A DNA stretch of 64,000 nucleotides from Haemophilus parainfluenzae (GCF_900450995.1 NZ_UGHY01000002.1:904501-968500); one strand, 5' to 3'. Shown: positions 7,340 to 17,108, numbered from the stretch's first letter. A program made the numbers and translations. Notes: generated by a model from the sequence alone, not told the origin.

Positions 7340-7798
7340 TTACTCAAGTGTTCTCAATCGCCAATGTTGTGAGTTATCTATTAAGCATTTTTCCACTAAC
7401 GATTTATACTTTAAATAGTTTAATGTACAAGCAATCGTTTGTGATTGTTTATACGGTATGACTTCTTCAATCTCTTGCCCATCTAACTTCATCGCCTGAT
7501 ATGTAATCTCCTTCACACTTAACCATTTTGAAGGCTCTTGTTTTAGTACCTGAGCAATCAACTGTTGAGGTGAAGTTTGGAAACGAAGATTTCTAAATTT
7601 GGGGTTTGAAGGTAAAGGCGGTTCTTCCCGACCTTTTGCGTGATTTAATGCCACACGATAGTCTGAAATCTTCCGATCAAGATCTTTTAATTCTTTATGG
7701 AGTTGCTTGATTTGCGCTGCAATTTCTTCCTTTTCGGTTTCAATTTCTTCAATCGCTTCTTCAAGCGCATTTTCCAAAGTTGATTTTTGTTTTGTCAT
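7340..7798 (-). CDS. Small coiled-coil/winged-helix protein, unknown function
   Basis: This is a 152-residue protein. Residues 8-55 form an acidic then basic coiled coil (EEAIEEIETEKEEIAAQIKQLHKEL split over heptads). The C-terminal part (about 80-150) looks like a winged helix: QQLIAQVLKQEPSKWLSVKEI, QTIACTLNYLKYKSLVEK, and a final strand HWRLRTLE. The arrangement parallels that of the plus-strand gene at 6890, suggesting a diverged pair. It is at the right edge of the accessory region, next to glpF. No known family recognised. Confidence 0.55.
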   Translation of the reverse strand: MTKQKSTLENALEEAIEEIETEKEEIAAQIKQLHKELKDLDRKISDYRVALNHAKGREEPPLPSNPKFRNLRFQTSPQQLIAQVLKQEPSKWLSVKEITYQAMKLDGQEIEEVIPYKQSQTIACTLNYLKYKSLVEKCLIDNSQHWRLRTLE

Positions 7799-7918
7799 TG
7801 ACTATTCTTACCTTTTGTAAATAAAAGATAAGAAAATGTAGCAGAAACAACAAATTAAATCTTTGTGCAACTGCTACATAATACCGTGAATTTTGACCGC
7901 TCTTTCTATTTGAATGAA

Positions 7919-8662
7919 TTACATAATTGCGTTGTAGAATACTGCAGCTAACGCCGCACCGATAAACGGACCTACAACAGGAACCCAACTGTATCCCCAG
8001 TCTGCTTTGGCCTTTAATGTGCCACCAAGGAAAAGACCCAAGGTTAAACGTGGACCAAGATCTCGAGCTGGATTGATCGCATAACCGGTTGTTCCACCTA
8101 AGCTCAAACCAATTGCCCAAACTAAAATCGCTACTGGTAATGCCCCGATAGAGCCTAAACCAATTGGCGTGCTTTCTGCTGTACCAGGTAAAGTGATATT
8201 TGCCCCCGCAAGGTAGAAAATCACGAAAACAAGCACGAAGGTACCAATAATTTCGTTCACTAAGTTGATTGGATAGTTACGAATAGCAGGTTCGGTACAG
8301 AAACAAGCTCGTTTTAAACCCTCTTCTTCAGTCGCAGCAAAGTGATCTTTATACATAATGTAAACCAACAACGCACCTACCATGCCGCCCACCACTTGTG
8401 CCGCGATGTAGCCAGGTACCAATTCCCAAGCAAATGCACCTTTCATTGCCACACCAAGCGTTACCGCTGGATTTAAGTGCGCCCCACTGTAAGGGCCTGT
8501 CACAACGACGGCCACATACACCGCAAATGCCCACGCGGTAGTAATCACAATCCAACCAGAACTTTGCCCTTTCGTTTTATTTAAACATACGTTGGCCACC
8601 ACACCGTTACCTAACAGGATTAAGAGTGCTGTGCCAAAAAATTCTGCAAAATAGGCATTCAT
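7919..8662 (-). CDS. glpF: Glycerol uptake facilitator (aquaglyceroporin)
   Basis: This is a 247-residue inner-membrane channel for glycerol. The two NPA boxes that line the pore are present: HLNPAVTL near residue 65 and YAINPARDLGPR near residue 200; the Asp after the second NPAR is the mark of glycerol channels as opposed to water channels. Six hydrophobic segments are visible. GGAG lies at a good distance before the ATG at 8662. It is divergent from glpK, and a CRP site lies between. It is a little shorter than E. coli GlpF, mainly at the ends. Confidence 0.95.
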   Translation of the reverse strand: MNAYFAEFFGTALLILLGNGVVANVCLNKTKGQSSGWIVITTAWAFAVYVAVVVTGPYSGAHLNPAVTLGVAMKGAFAWELVPGYIAAQVVGGMVGALLVYIMYKDHFAATEEEGLKRACFCTEPAIRNYPINLVNEIIGTFVLVFVIFYLAGANITLPGTAESTPIGLGSIGALPVAILVWAIGLSLGGTTGYAINPARDLGPRLTLGLFLGGTLKAKADWGYSWVPVVGPFIGAALAAVFYNAIM

Positions 8663-9034
8663 AAGAGAATCTCCAAATAATGATTAACTTAATGATTTCA
8701 TTGAAGAAATCTTGCTTTGCAATTCGTTTCGTTGTTTGATCAAATATTGAGATACTCAAAGTGAGTGGCTTCATTATCTAGTTTTAACCAATTAATTCAA
8801 TAGATAAAACCGATCTATTTTCTAAAAATGAGAGAGCGATCACATTATTTTGTGCGTTAACGCAATCGTTTACATATTTTCGGGGCGAAATCTGTGATGC
8901 TAATCACAAAACCCAACATTGCTTGTTCCAATTAGATTCGAATTCAATTAAGTTAGGTTCGCAATTTGTTCGTTTAAGCTCAAAATTTCTTCATTCATTT
9001 AATGAGAGTGCCAAGCACTCTAAGGAATAGCACC
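8663..9034. promoter_or_regulatory. Divergent glpF/glpK control region
   Basis: These 372 AT-rich bases hold no gene. They contain a near-ideal CRP site at 8893-8908 (listed separately) and must hold the promoters of both glycerol genes. A further TCACA/TTGTG pair near 8839-8855 is weaker. No clear GlpR operator could be assigned by eye. Confidence 0.6.
8893..8908. promoter_or_regulatory. CRP (cAMP receptor protein) binding site
   Basis: The sequence TGTGATGCTAATCACA is a perfect inverted TGTGA-N6-TCACA. It lies about 127 bases before the glpK start and 231 before glpF, which fits activation of glycerol use when preferred sugars are absent, as known for glp genes in enteric bacteria. Confidence 0.8.
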
Positions 9035-10546
9035 ATGACAGACAAAAAATACATCATCGCTTTGGACCAAGGTACCACAAGCTCTCGTGCAGTATTATTA
9101 GATCACAATGCGAATGTTGTCGAAATCGCCCAACGTGAATTTACACAAATTTATCCACGCGCAGGCTGGGTGGAACATAATCCAATGGAAATTTGGGCAA
9201 CACAAAGTTCAACATTAAACGAAGTGGTTGCAAAAGCAGGCATTACCTCAGATGAAATTGCGGCAATTGGTATTACTAACCAACGTGAAACCACCATTGT
9301 GTGGGAAAAAGCCACTGGCACACCGGTTTATAACGCGATTGTGTGGCAATGCCGTCGTACCGCAGATATTACTGACAAACTTAAAGCGGATGGTCATGAA
9401 GAATATATCCGCAACACCACGGGTTTAGTGGTAGACCCCTATTTCTCGGGTACAAAAGTGAAATGGATTTTGGACAATGTAGAAGGCGCGCGCGAAAAAG
9501 CGGAACGTGGTGAGCTTCTATTTGGTACCGTAGATACCTGGCTTGTATGGAAATTAACCCAAGGCCGTGTTCACGTAACGGACTACACCAATGCATCCCG
9601 TACCATGTTATTTAATATCCATACGAAAAAATGGGATGACAAAATGTTGGAATTATTAAATATTCCACGCTCTATGCTGCCTGAAGTACGCAATTCTTCC
9701 GAAGTGTATGGCCAAACCAACATCGGGGGTAAAGGCGGTGTACGTATTCCAGTTGCAGGTATCGCGGGTGACCAACAAGCGGCACTTTACGGCCATCTTT
9801 GCACACGCGCAGGCCAAGCGAAAAATACCTATGGTACAGGCTGCTTTATGTTGCTTCACACCGGTGATAAAGCTATTACCTCTAAAAATGGCCTATTAAC
9901 CACCATCGCATGTAACGCCAAAGGTGAACCTGAATACGCACTTGAAGGTTCTGTGTTTATCGCTGGCGCATCAATCCAATGGTTACGTGATGAACTCAAA
10001 ATCGTACATGACAGCCATGACTCCGAATACTTCGCACAAAAAGTCCCAGATAGCAATGGCGTGTACGTTGTTCCGGCCTTCACTGGTTTAGGCGCACCTT
10101 ATTGGGATCCGTATGCACGAGGTGCAATTTTCGGTCTTTCTCGTGGTTCTAACCGTAACCATATTGTACGCGCGACCCTTGAATCCATTGCTTACCAAAC
10201 CCGTGATGTGTTAGAAGCAATGCAATCTGACTCAGGTCAACGCTTACAATATTTACGTGTCGATGGCGGCGCAACCAACAACAACTTCTTAATGCAATTC
10301 CAAGCAGATATTTTAGATGTGAATGTTGAACGTCCAGTGGTGAAAGAAGTGACTGCACTTGGTGCAGCTTACCTTGCTGGTCTTGCAGTTGGTTTCTGGA
10401 AAGATTTAGACGAACTTCATGACAAAGCGCGTGTAGAACGTACCTTCACTCCAGACAACGATGAAGAAAAACGTGAACGTCGTTATAAAGGCTGGAAAAA
10501 AGCGGTTAAACGCTCATTAGAATGGGCAAAAGAAGACGCGGAATAA
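9035..10546 (+). CDS. glpK: Glycerol kinase
   Basis: This 503-residue cytoplasmic enzyme phosphorylates glycerol to sn-glycerol 3-phosphate. The FGGY-kinase ATP loop [10 protein letters not shown] is near residue 11, and the C-terminal FGGY signature with [14 protein letters not shown] is near residue 407. I chose ATG 9035 because AGGAAT precedes it at the right distance and it matches the usual start ([13 protein letters not shown]); an ATG at 9002 would add 11 unusual residues. It is partnered with the divergent facilitator gene and probably under CRP. Length equals the family norm. Confidence 0.97.
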   Translation: MTDKKYIIALDQGTTSSRAVLLDHNANVVEIAQREFTQIYPRAGWVEHNPMEIWATQSSTLNEVVAKAGITSDEIAAIGITNQRETTIVWEKATGTPVYNAIVWQCRRTADITDKLKADGHEEYIRNTTGLVVDPYFSGTKVKWILDNVEGAREKAERGELLFGTVDTWLVWKLTQGRVHVTDYTNASRTMLFNIHTKKWDDKMLELLNIPRSMLPEVRNSSEVYGQTNIGGKGGVRIPVAGIAGDQQAALYGHLCTRAGQAKNTYGTGCFMLLHTGDKAITSKNGLLTTIACNAKGEPEYALEGSVFIAGASIQWLRDELKIVHDSHDSEYFAQKVPDSNGVYVVPAFTGLGAPYWDPYARGAIFGLSRGSNRNHIVRATLESIAYQTRDVLEAMQSDSGQRLQYLRVDGGATNNNFLMQFQADILDVNVERPVVKEVTALGAAYLAGLAVGFWKDLDELHDKARVERTFTPDNDEEKRERRYKGWKKAVKRSLEWAKEDAE

Positions 10547-10562
10547 TCCTTTCTAGCCAATA

Positions 10563-10606
10563 ATAAAGTGCGGTCAAAATTTCTCGTATTTTTGACCGCA
10601 CTTTAT
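10563..10606. terminator. Uptake-sequence terminator after glpK
   Basis: ATAAAGTGCGGTCAAAA at 10563-10579 and its inverted copy at 10590-10606 form a 17-base stem. The pair contains two uptake-sequence cores in opposite orientation, the common Haemophilus terminator design, serving glpK and the convergent gene at 10623. Confidence 0.85.
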
Positions 10607-10622
10607 ATTTTGAGGAAATATA

Positions 10623-11126
10623 TTACCGATAAATACTCGTACAATACGTCAGGGCTTGTCTTATGGCTTTTCCTAATTCTTCATCCGAAATACTCTTATC
10701 ATATTTAAATTCTAATGCTGAATTGTCAGGAAGTGAAATCCCTGTACTTCCATCTAAAGAATCTTGATGAAGAGGCGAAATAGTTATATATAAATCATCC
10801 TGTTCTAAAGATAAAAAAGACATATCCTTATAGATAGATTTTTTATTTTTGTATCCATAGCGTTTTTTCATCTCTTCTTCGAGATTTTTTTGTAGCCCTT
10901 TCATTTTTTCAGAATTAAAGATAGCCTGAAACTCTTCGAACGAAATTTCTTTACTTTCATTAAGCTTTTCTTTAATTAACTTTCCTAGATCTAAATCAGA
11001 AATATCAACTTCATTAAAAATAAAATCTTGATCTGGATCTGTCATTCCAATCATCCCTCTAATAATAGAGGCAACCAATAAGAAATCTTTATTAATTCTA
11101 ACAAAAGCTGCTTTAGGTTTGTTCAT
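10623..11126 (-). CDS. Hypothetical protein, possibly CDI-immunity-like
   Basis: This is a 167-residue soluble acidic protein. The C-terminal motif with SDEELGKAIRQALTYC (about 148-163) resembles the end of some contact-dependent-inhibition immunity proteins of the CdiI type, which end in a D/S-EELG-A-x-ALx-C/S pattern; the match is by eye only. No signal peptide. No cdiA-like toxin or shufflon tip is adjacent, so if the reading is right it is an orphan immunity gene. Lower GC than glpK and tex beside it supports transfer. Confidence 0.6.
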   Translation of the reverse strand: MNKPKAAFVRINKDFLLVASIIRGMIGMTDPDQDFIFNEVDISDLDLGKLIKEKLNESKEISFEEFQAIFNSEKMKGLQKNLEEEMKKRYGYKNKKSIYKDMSFLSLEQDDLYITISPLHQDSLDGSTGISLPDNSALEFKYDKSISDEELGKAIRQALTYCTSIYR

Positions 11127-11288
11127 ATCAATTTACCTTATTAATAATATTAGCTCCTTTCGATCTAGTATACATTAAACAATTACCTAATTTACCACTT
11201 TGGCCTGTTATGCTATCTATAGTGATATTTCTACAGAAAAGTGAATGTGAAATTATAAGGTTTACTTAGAATAATCATCTTTGGAAAC

Positions 11289-11330
11289 AAAAGCGCGGTC
11301 AAAATTTCTTGTGTTTTTGACCGCACTTTT
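11289..11330. terminator. Uptake-sequence stem-loop
   Basis: AAAAGCGCGGTCAAAA at 11289-11304 and TTTTGACCGCACTTTT at 11315-11330 pair with one mismatch. It lies downstream of the minus-strand gene ending at 11341, so it should end the tex transcript group. Confidence 0.75.
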
Positions 11331-11340
11331 ATTTTATCTA

Positions 11341-11724
11341 TTAACTATACTGCTGCCGATACTTCTCTAAATTATCTTGAAAATGCTGAATGTAGTATTC
11401 GATATCTTTTTCTCGGTAGCCAAGAATTCGACCGATTTCACGTTCTACTTTTGGATCAAAACCATTCACAGTGCTTGCAGGAAGTAACACTTCCATTTGT
11501 TCAGCGAGTGCAAGAGATTGAGGTAAATAGACAATAAAATCAGTTAAGCAAACATCATTTACATGACGTTGCACTGTTTTTGAATGAAGCATTCCTAGCT
11601 CAAGATAAGGGAGAAAGGCGTCAGGAATACCGAGCTCCTGATTGAATAATGCCACTTGCTTTTCGCCCCTTAACATTAATTCCAGCTCCTTGCCTTCATG
11701 CGGCCCAAGAATACCTTTTTCCAT
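11341..11724 (-). CDS. Conserved hypothetical protein (HI0567-like position, next to tex)
   Basis: This is a 127-residue soluble protein with no signal or membrane segment. The sequence is helical with GxHEGKELELMLRGEKQ near the start and LGYREKDIEYYIQHF near the end. In H. influenzae an uncharacterised gene sits in the same place beside tex and greB, which supports it as a real Pasteurellaceae gene. It is downstream of tex on the same strand, separated by a stem-loop at 11752-11782. No function can be assigned. Confidence 0.75.
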   Translation of the reverse strand: MEKGILGPHEGKELELMLRGEKQVALFNQELGIPDAFLPYLELGMLHSKTVQRHVNDVCLTDFIVYLPQSLALAEQMEVLLPASTVNGFDPKVEREIGRILGYREKDIEYYIQHFQDNLEKYRQQYS

Positions 11725-11751
11725 AAGAATATTCCTTTCGTTGAAATAAAA

Positions 11752-11782
11752 AAGGGGATTGGATGATTGACCAGATCCCCTT
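11752..11782. terminator. Stem-loop between tex and the downstream gene
   Basis: AAGGGGAT at 11752-11759 and ATCCCCTT at 11775-11782 form an 8-base GC-rich stem 45 bases past the tex stop, followed on the minus strand by a T-rich stretch. It probably ends or attenuates the tex transcript before the 11341-11724 gene. Confidence 0.6.
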
Positions 11783-11826
11783 CATTGTACGCCTATTTGG
11801 CCACAATGTTCATCTAAATGACGAAA

Positions 11827-14145
11827 TTATTTTTTCAAATTCTTCAACGCATCGGCAAAGGCATTCTCCATTGCACTATTTCCTCTTGAATTACGATCTT
11901 GGCGAGGTGCATTACTTCTTGGTTTTGCACTTAAAGTGCGGTCAGATTTGCCGTCATTTTTGACCGCACTTTCATCTAATCGCATCGTTAACGCAATACG
12001 TTTACGCGGCACATCTACTTCTAATACTTTCACTTTTACGATATCGCCCGTTTTCACCACTTGATGTGGATCTTCTACGAATTTATCGCTTAGTGATGAA
12101 ATATGTACTAAACCATCTTGGTGAACACCAATATCCACAAATGCGCCGAAGTTAGTCACATTGGTGACGGTACCTTCTAAAATCATACCTGGTTTTAAAT
12201 CGGTGATTTCTTCCACGCCTTCTGCGAATACCGCAGTTTTAAACTCACCACGCGGATCGCGCCCTGGCTTTTCCAACTCTTTGAAAATATCTTGGACGGT
12301 CGGTAAACCAAATTGCTCATCAATAAATTGTTTTGCATCAAGCTGACGTACCACACCGGCATTACCCATTAAATCTTGAATAGATTGCGCAGTGGCTTGC
12401 AAGATTTTTTCCACCACAGGGTAAGCTTCTGGGTGAACACCTGAAGCATCAAGTGGATTTTTACCTTCTGCAATACGCATAAAGCCCGCACATTGCTCAA
12501 AGGCTTTTGGCCCTAAACGAGGCACTTTTTTCAATTCTGCACGGCTTTCAAAACGACCATTTTCATCACGATATTCCACAATATTTTGCGCCAAGGTTTT
12601 TGTCATACCAGCTACACGAGCAAGCAATGGCGCGGATGCTGTATTTAAATCCACACCTACTGCGTTTACACAGTCTTCCACCACCGCATCAAGTTTACGC
12701 GCAAGTTGGGTTTGGTTTACATCGTGCTGATATTGCCCTACACCAATGGCTTTCGGTTCGATTTTCACTAATTCTGCCAATGGATCTTGTAAACGACGCG
12801 CAATTGATACCGCACCACGTAAAGAGACATCTAAATTCGGGAATTCATTTGCGGCAAATTCAGAAGCGGAATAAACCGATGCGCCCGCTTCGCTCACCAC
12901 AACGGTTTGAGGTTTATTTTCTTTAATTTCTTTAATCACTTCTTTCGCAAAACGCTCTGTTTCACGAGAAGCCGTACCGTTACCAATGGCAATTAACTCT
13001 ACGTTATGTTTGCGGATCAAGCTGAAAATCGCCACTTGCGCTTCAGCTTCACGCCCCGTGTGTGGATAAATGGTGGTGGTATCTAATAATTTACCTGTGT
13101 TATCCACCACCGCAACTTTAACACCTGTACGTAAGCCCGGGTCCAAGCCCATGGTGCTTTTCGCGCCAGCGGGTGCCGCCATCAAAAGTGCGGTCAGATT
13201 TCGAGCGAAAACATCAATGGCTTCTTCTTCCGCTTTTTCACGTAAACTCGCCATTAATTCCGTTTCTAAATGCAACGAAACTTTGATTTTCCATGTCCAC
13301 GCAATCACTTGTTCACGCCATTTATCCGCAGGCTGACCAGTAAAACGTACATCTAAATAATCACGAATAATCTCTTCACAATAGCTTTGGCGACTTCCCT
13401 CTTCCGCATCAGGGTCAGCATTTAAGCTTAATTGTAAAATACCCTCATTACGTCCACGGAACATGGCTAATGCACGGTGAGAAGGCACATTTTTCAATAA
13501 TTCTTGGTGGTCGAAATAATCTTGGAATTTTGCGCCTTCCGTTTCGTTGCCTTCGATCACTTTGGATACGATAACGGCATTTTTCGCTAAATAATCACGG
13601 ACTTTCGCTAATAAACCTGCATCTTCAGCAAAACGCTCTATTAAAATATAGCGTGCACCATCAAGGGCTACTTTGGTGTCTGTTACGCCTTTATCAGTAT
13701 TCACAAATTCCGCTGCTGCCGTTTCAGGATCATTTTCCGGCTCGTTCCAAAGTAAATCAGCTAATGGCTCAAGACCCGCTTCAATCGCAATTTGCCCTTT
13801 CGTACGGCGTTTAGGTTTGTACGGCAAATACAAATCTTCTAATTCAGTTTTGCTTTGTGTCGCATGGATTTTGTCACGCAATTCATCGGTCAATTTTCCT
13901 TGCTCTTCAATAGATTTCAAAATGGTTTGACGACGATCTTCTAATTCACGTAAATAAATTAAACGGGTTTCAAAATGACGAAGTTGGGTGTCATCCAAGC
14001 CACCAGTGGCTTCTTTACGATAACGGGCAATAAATGGAATGGAGTTGCCATCATCTAATAATTGAATGGCGGCGAGGATTTGTTGGGGTTGAACGGTTAA
14101 TTCTGCCGCAATAATTTGGCTAATTTGTTGATTTAACATTGTCAT
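11827..14145 (-). CDS. tex: Tex, RNA-binding transcription accessory protein
   Basis: This 772-residue cytoplasmic protein binds nucleic acid and affects transcription. Domains in order: Tex N-terminal helical part with [19 protein letters not shown] (about 34-52), YqgF-like RNase H fold starting [15 protein letters not shown] (about 332), a helix-hairpin-helix part near [14 protein letters not shown] (about 500) and [16 protein letters not shown] (about 540), and an S1 domain [21 protein letters not shown] (split near 656-676). Basic, disordered tail. The first ATG (14145) and a second at 14139 are both possible. It is divergent from greB, as in H. influenzae. Confidence 0.96.
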   Translation of the reverse strand: MTMLNQQISQIIAAELTVQPQQILAAIQLLDDGNSIPFIARYRKEATGGLDDTQLRHFETRLIYLRELEDRRQTILKSIEEQGKLTDELRDKIHATQSKTELEDLYLPYKPKRRTKGQIAIEAGLEPLADLLWNEPENDPETAAAEFVNTDKGVTDTKVALDGARYILIERFAEDAGLLAKVRDYLAKNAVIVSKVIEGNETEGAKFQDYFDHQELLKNVPSHRALAMFRGRNEGILQLSLNADPDAEEGSRQSYCEEIIRDYLDVRFTGQPADKWREQVIAWTWKIKVSLHLETELMASLREKAEEEAIDVFARNLTALLMAAPAGAKSTMGLDPGLRTGVKVAVVDNTGKLLDTTTIYPHTGREAEAQVAIFSLIRKHNVELIAIGNGTASRETERFAKEVIKEIKENKPQTVVVSEAGASVYSASEFAANEFPNLDVSLRGAVSIARRLQDPLAELVKIEPKAIGVGQYQHDVNQTQLARKLDAVVEDCVNAVGVDLNTASAPLLARVAGMTKTLAQNIVEYRDENGRFESRAELKKVPRLGPKAFEQCAGFMRIAEGKNPLDASGVHPEAYPVVEKILQATAQSIQDLMGNAGVVRQLDAKQFIDEQFGLPTVQDIFKELEKPGRDPRGEFKTAVFAEGVEEITDLKPGMILEGTVTNVTNFGAFVDIGVHQDGLVHISSLSDKFVEDPHQVVKTGDIVKVKVLEVDVPRKRIALTMRLDESAVKNDGKSDRTLSAKPRSNAPRQDRNSRGNSAMENAFADALKNLKK

Positions 14146-14245
14146 ACTTCTTTGTTATGAAAGGATTCGATAAAAACGGGAATAGAATACTGGTTTTAGA
14201 CAACAGGCTCAAATATAATTCAAAAAAATTTCTTTTATTTTTATT

Positions 14246-14722
14246 ATGGCAAAATCCAATTACATTACCCGTCAAGGCTGGCTTGCGCTTGACCAAGAAC
14301 TTAAATTTTTATGGAAAGAAGAACGCCCTAAAGTCACACAAGCCGTTTCAGATGCCGCCGCGCTTGGTGACCGCAGTGAAAACGCGGAATATATTTACGG
14401 CAAACGTCGCTTACGTGAAATTGATCGCCGTGTGCGTTTTCTTTCCAAACGCTTAGAAGTGCTACAAATCGTGGATTACCACCCGAAACAAGAAGGCAAA
14501 GTATTTTTCGGTGCATGGGTTGAGCTAGAATATGAAGAAGGTGAAGTGAAGCAATACCGACTTGTCGGCTGCGATGAATTCGATCCCGCTAAAAACTGGA
14601 TCTCCATTGATTCTCCCGTCGCACGTGCTTTAATCGGGAAAGGCGTTGATGATGAAATCCATGTTGAGACCCCCTCTGGTAAAGTCGTGCTCTATGTGAA
14701 CCGAATTTGGTATGAAAAATAG
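14246..14722 (+). CDS. greB: Transcription elongation factor GreB
   Basis: This 158-residue factor rescues stalled RNA polymerase by stimulating transcript cleavage. The N-terminal coiled coil carries the acidic tip GDRSENAEYIYGKRRLREIDRR (two Asp/Glu at the tip, about 41-48; the YIYGK variant distinguishes GreB from GreA). The C-terminal FKBP-like domain ends with ALIGKGVDDEIHVETP. Length is that of GreB. It is divergent from tex. Directly after it lies a uptake-sequence stem that was split by insertion elements. Confidence 0.95.
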   Translation: MAKSNYITRQGWLALDQELKFLWKEERPKVTQAVSDAAALGDRSENAEYIYGKRRLREIDRRVRFLSKRLEVLQIVDYHPKQEGKVFFGAWVELEYEEGEVKQYRLVGCDEFDPAKNWISIDSPVARALIGKGVDDEIHVETPSGKVVLYVNRIWYEK

Positions 14723-14783
14723 CAAGCATAAAAAACAAAAGAGCGGTCAAATTGATCTGCCCCCCAAAAGTTGGACAGGTTAG

Positions 14784-15590
14784 TTAACTTAAATATTGAG
14801 CTCGGTATTGCACTGGGCTCAATCCTTTGAAAGCAAGTTTAATGCGTTTTTGGTTGTAATACACTAAATATTCTTCAATTTCAGCCTGTAATTCAGTGAT
14901 TGAATGATAAGTCCGAGAGTAAAAACACTCTGATTTTAATATTGCAAAAAAGCTTTCAATCACCGCATTATCATAGCAATTTCCTCGGCGACTCATACTT
15001 TGAACCGCTTTACCTTCCAACATTTTCACCCATTCCGCCGTGCCATACAATACACCTTGGTCACTATGAATAATCGGGCATTCTGTCGGTTTAAGCCGAC
15101 TAAGCCCTTGTTCTAACATCTTTTTTACCAATGAAAACTTCGGGCGTGTCGCAAAGTTATAGGCAATAATTTCTCGGTTAGCCAAGTCCATCAACGGTGA
15201 AAAATAAAGCTTTTCTTGCCCAACATGAAACTCGGTAACATCCGTTACCCATTTTTGATTGAGTGCCGTTGCTGTAAAATCACGATTCAGCAAATTCGGG
15301 GCAATATGCGATGTTTTTCCTCGTTTTCCATGTCTTTTCTTGCGTAAAATGGAATGAATACCTAACTCGTTCATTAGCTTTAACACCGTTTTATGATTCA
15401 AATTAAAACCCATTTGGCGTAATTTAAACGTCATGGGGCGATAACCATCTCGTTTTCTGTTCTTTTTATACAGCGATAAGATAGCCTCTTTTACCTCGTG
15501 ATAATTTCGCTTAGTCTCTTTATAGTAAAAGCTTGAGCGAGGCATTTTAGCCACATGAAGTAAATCATTTAACGCGTGGTCTGGCTTCAA
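14784..15590 (-). CDS. IS3-family transposase OrfB (type A element)
   Basis: This is a 268-residue integrase-type transposase. DDE residues are visible: WVTDVTEF (first Asp, about 116), IHSDQG (second Asp, about 178) and NAVIESFFAILKSE (Glu, about 213). The N-terminal part has the HTH_21 motif KNRKRDGYRPMT. The frame opens upstream of the TTG at 15590 into the end of orfA, so the working protein is probably an OrfAB fusion made by -1 frameshifting in the A-rich stretch near 15605-15620. Confidence 0.88.
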   Translation of the reverse strand: MKPDHALNDLLHVAKMPRSSFYYKETKRNYHEVKEAILSLYKKNRKRDGYRPMTFKLRQMGFNLNHKTVLKLMNELGIHSILRKKRHGKRGKTSHIAPNLLNRDFTATALNQKWVTDVTEFHVGQEKLYFSPLMDLANREIIAYNFATRPKFSLVKKMLEQGLSRLKPTECPIIHSDQGVLYGTAEWVKMLEGKAVQSMSRRGNCYDNAVIESFFAILKSECFYSRTYHSITELQAEIEEYLVYYNQKRIKLAFKGLSPVQYRAQYLS

Positions 15591-15960
15591 TCTTTCAATG
15601 ATTTTTCTTTTTTCTGTCGTTGTTTTTGACGGTCGAGCTTCTCCAACTCCTTTAGGTAAGCAATCTCCGCACGAGCCAAGGCGAGCTCTCGTTGTAACTT
15701 TTTAAACGCTTTAGGTGAAAAGTCTGTGGTTTCTGGAATTTCAATGTCTTTCTTTTTCATCTTTGGCTTCGCTATTTTCGGTGTTTGAAGGTTTTTATAA
15801 GGCGATTTTACGCCATCAAGCCCTCTTTCCCGAAATGCTTTTAGCCAAAAATAACAATAGCATGGGAAATTTTATGAAGTTTAGCCATCTCACGGATACC
15901 ATAATCCTGTTCGGTGACGAGTTTGATAATTTTCAAACGAAATTGATAAGGGTAGGACAT
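15587..15960 (-). pseudogene. IS3-family OrfA (type A element), frameshifted
   Basis: Reading from ATG 15960 gives MSYPYQFRLKIIKLVTEQDY and a helix-turn-helix GIREMAKLHKISH, then a stop at once. The correct continuation FWLKAFRERGLDGVKSPYK lies in another frame beginning near 15860 and runs on to a leucine-zipper-like ALARAEIAYLKELEKL and a stop at 15587. One base appears to be missing at about 15860. OrfA is needed for target and end binding, so this copy is probably not self-mobile unless the gap is a sequencing error. Confidence 0.8.
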
Positions 15961-16005
15961 AATCTGCACCTCAAATTAGGTGTCCAGGTTTTGGGGTGCA
16001 GATCA

Positions 16006-16615
16006 AAGTACGGTCAAGAAAAAGCAAGAAATTTACGACCTATCGAGGCACGATAGGGGTGATTGCACCGAATCATCTTGAGCGAGATTTTAGTGCAACG
16101 GCCCCGAAACAAAAATGGGTGACCGATATCACCGAGTTTAAGGCGAAAGATGGGAGTAAAGTCTATTTATCTCCAATTTTAGAGTTATTTAACAATGAGA
16201 TAGTCTCCTATAATCTCAGCTATTCCCCAAACTGGGCGCAAGTAGAGGACATGTTAATGCAAGCCGTCAAAGGATTAAATAAAGCTTGTGGTGTCATTTT
16301 ACATTCAGACCAAGGTTGGCAATATCAAATGGTAGCTTATCGTCGAATCTTGGCTGAACATGGCATCATTCAAAGTATGTCGAGAAAAGGGAATTGCTTA
16401 GATAACGCCGCAATGGAAAGTTTCTTTGGACGATTAAAAACAGAATGTTTTTATGGTCGGGAATTTAAAACAAAAGAAGAGATAGTTGATGCTGTCAGAG
16501 ATTATTTGGATTACTATAATCATCGACGGATTCAACTAAAATTAAAAGGACTGAGTCCGATACAATATTGAAAACAATCCTTTAAATAACAGTCTAACTT
16601 TTTGGGGTCAGATCA
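16006..16615 (+). mobile_element. Truncated IS3-family element (type B), 3' part only
   Basis: This is the orfB-end half of the element found complete at 44795-46038 and 48828-50071, in the opposite orientation. It begins inside orfB at the internal AAGTACGGTCAAG, directly at the type A element's right end, and keeps the intact terminus ending TGGGGTCAGATCA at 16615. Its outer flank TTTTGACCGCACTTT is the right arm of an uptake-sequence stem whose left arm is after greB. Confidence 0.85.
16012..16571 (+). pseudogene. IS3-family OrfB (type B), 5'-truncated
   Basis: About 186 residues of the integrase domain remain, starting at VRSRKSKKF. All three catalytic residues are present in WVTDITEF, LHSDQGWQY and NAAMESFFGRLKTE. 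The N-terminal helix-turn-helix part and orfA are lost. In addition CGA has become TGA near the end, so the frame stops at IQY and lacks the final six residues of the other copies. Clearly inactive. Confidence 0.85.
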
Positions 16616-16631
16616 TTTTGACCGCACTTTT

Positions 16632-17108
16632 TTATTCCTTCACAAATTGTTTAATTTGATCTGAATTCAAATGACCTGGCTGTGCTTTGATAAGATTTAA
16701 ATCCTTATCCAACAGCAAATTAAATGGATAGCCTAACACATTAGCACGTTTAATAATTTCCCCATTTTCATCCAATAATACCGTAATATTTTTGTAATCC
16801 AGACCTTTATACCAATTGATAAATTTGGGGCTATTTTGTTCGTTCTTTTGTCCAGGTGAGGCAATCGTAATCACATTAAAATCAAGATTTTTTTCTGCAC
16901 TAAGATCGTCAATTTCCGCTAAACCCGCTAAGCAAATTGGACACCAAGATGCCCACATTTTGATATAAAACGGTTTGCCTTGGTATTGTGATAAGGTGAC
17001 GGTTTGATTATCCAACGTCTTCAAGGAGATATCCGCCAAAGACACCTTCTCTTGTGCAAAACTCAATGGACTCAAAAACAATAAAAGTGCGGTCAATATT
17101 TTTCTCAT
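16632..17108 (-). CDS. TlpA-like secreted thiol-disulfide protein
   Basis: This 158-residue periplasmic thioredoxin-fold protein has a signal peptide ending PLSFA near residue 18. The redox motif is WASWCPIC (Cys about 57 and 60), in the TlpA/ResA style KPFYIKMWASWCPICL. The conserved cis-proline region is GYPFNLLLD (about 126). It begins 9 bases after msrAB on the same strand; together they fit a methionine sulfoxide repair path in which this protein passes electrons to secreted MsrAB. H. influenzae has a CcdA gene between the two; here there is none. Confidence 0.88.
   Translation of the reverse strand: MRKILTALLLFLSPLSFAQEKVSLADISLKTLDNQTVTLSQYQGKPFYIKMWASWCPICLAGLAEIDDLSAEKNLDFNVITIASPGQKNEQNSPKFINWYKGLDYKNITVLLDENGEIIKRANVLGYPFNLLLDKDLNLIKAQPGHLNSDQIKQFVKE

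Larger units (their letters stand above)
14753..16005 (-). mobile_element. IS3-family insertion sequence (type A), complete ends
   Basis: This 1253-base element has imperfect terminal inverted repeats: TGATCTGCCCCCCAAAAG at 14753 and, inverted at the right end, TGATCTGCACCCCAAAAC ending at 16005. It carries orfA and orfB on the minus strand in the overlapping arrangement of IS3-family elements. The left flank is AAAGAGCGGTCAAAT, a degenerate uptake sequence after greB. The right end abuts the interior of a different IS3 element (16006-16615). No matching target duplication is seen, as expected if sequence next to it was deleted. Confidence 0.85.
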
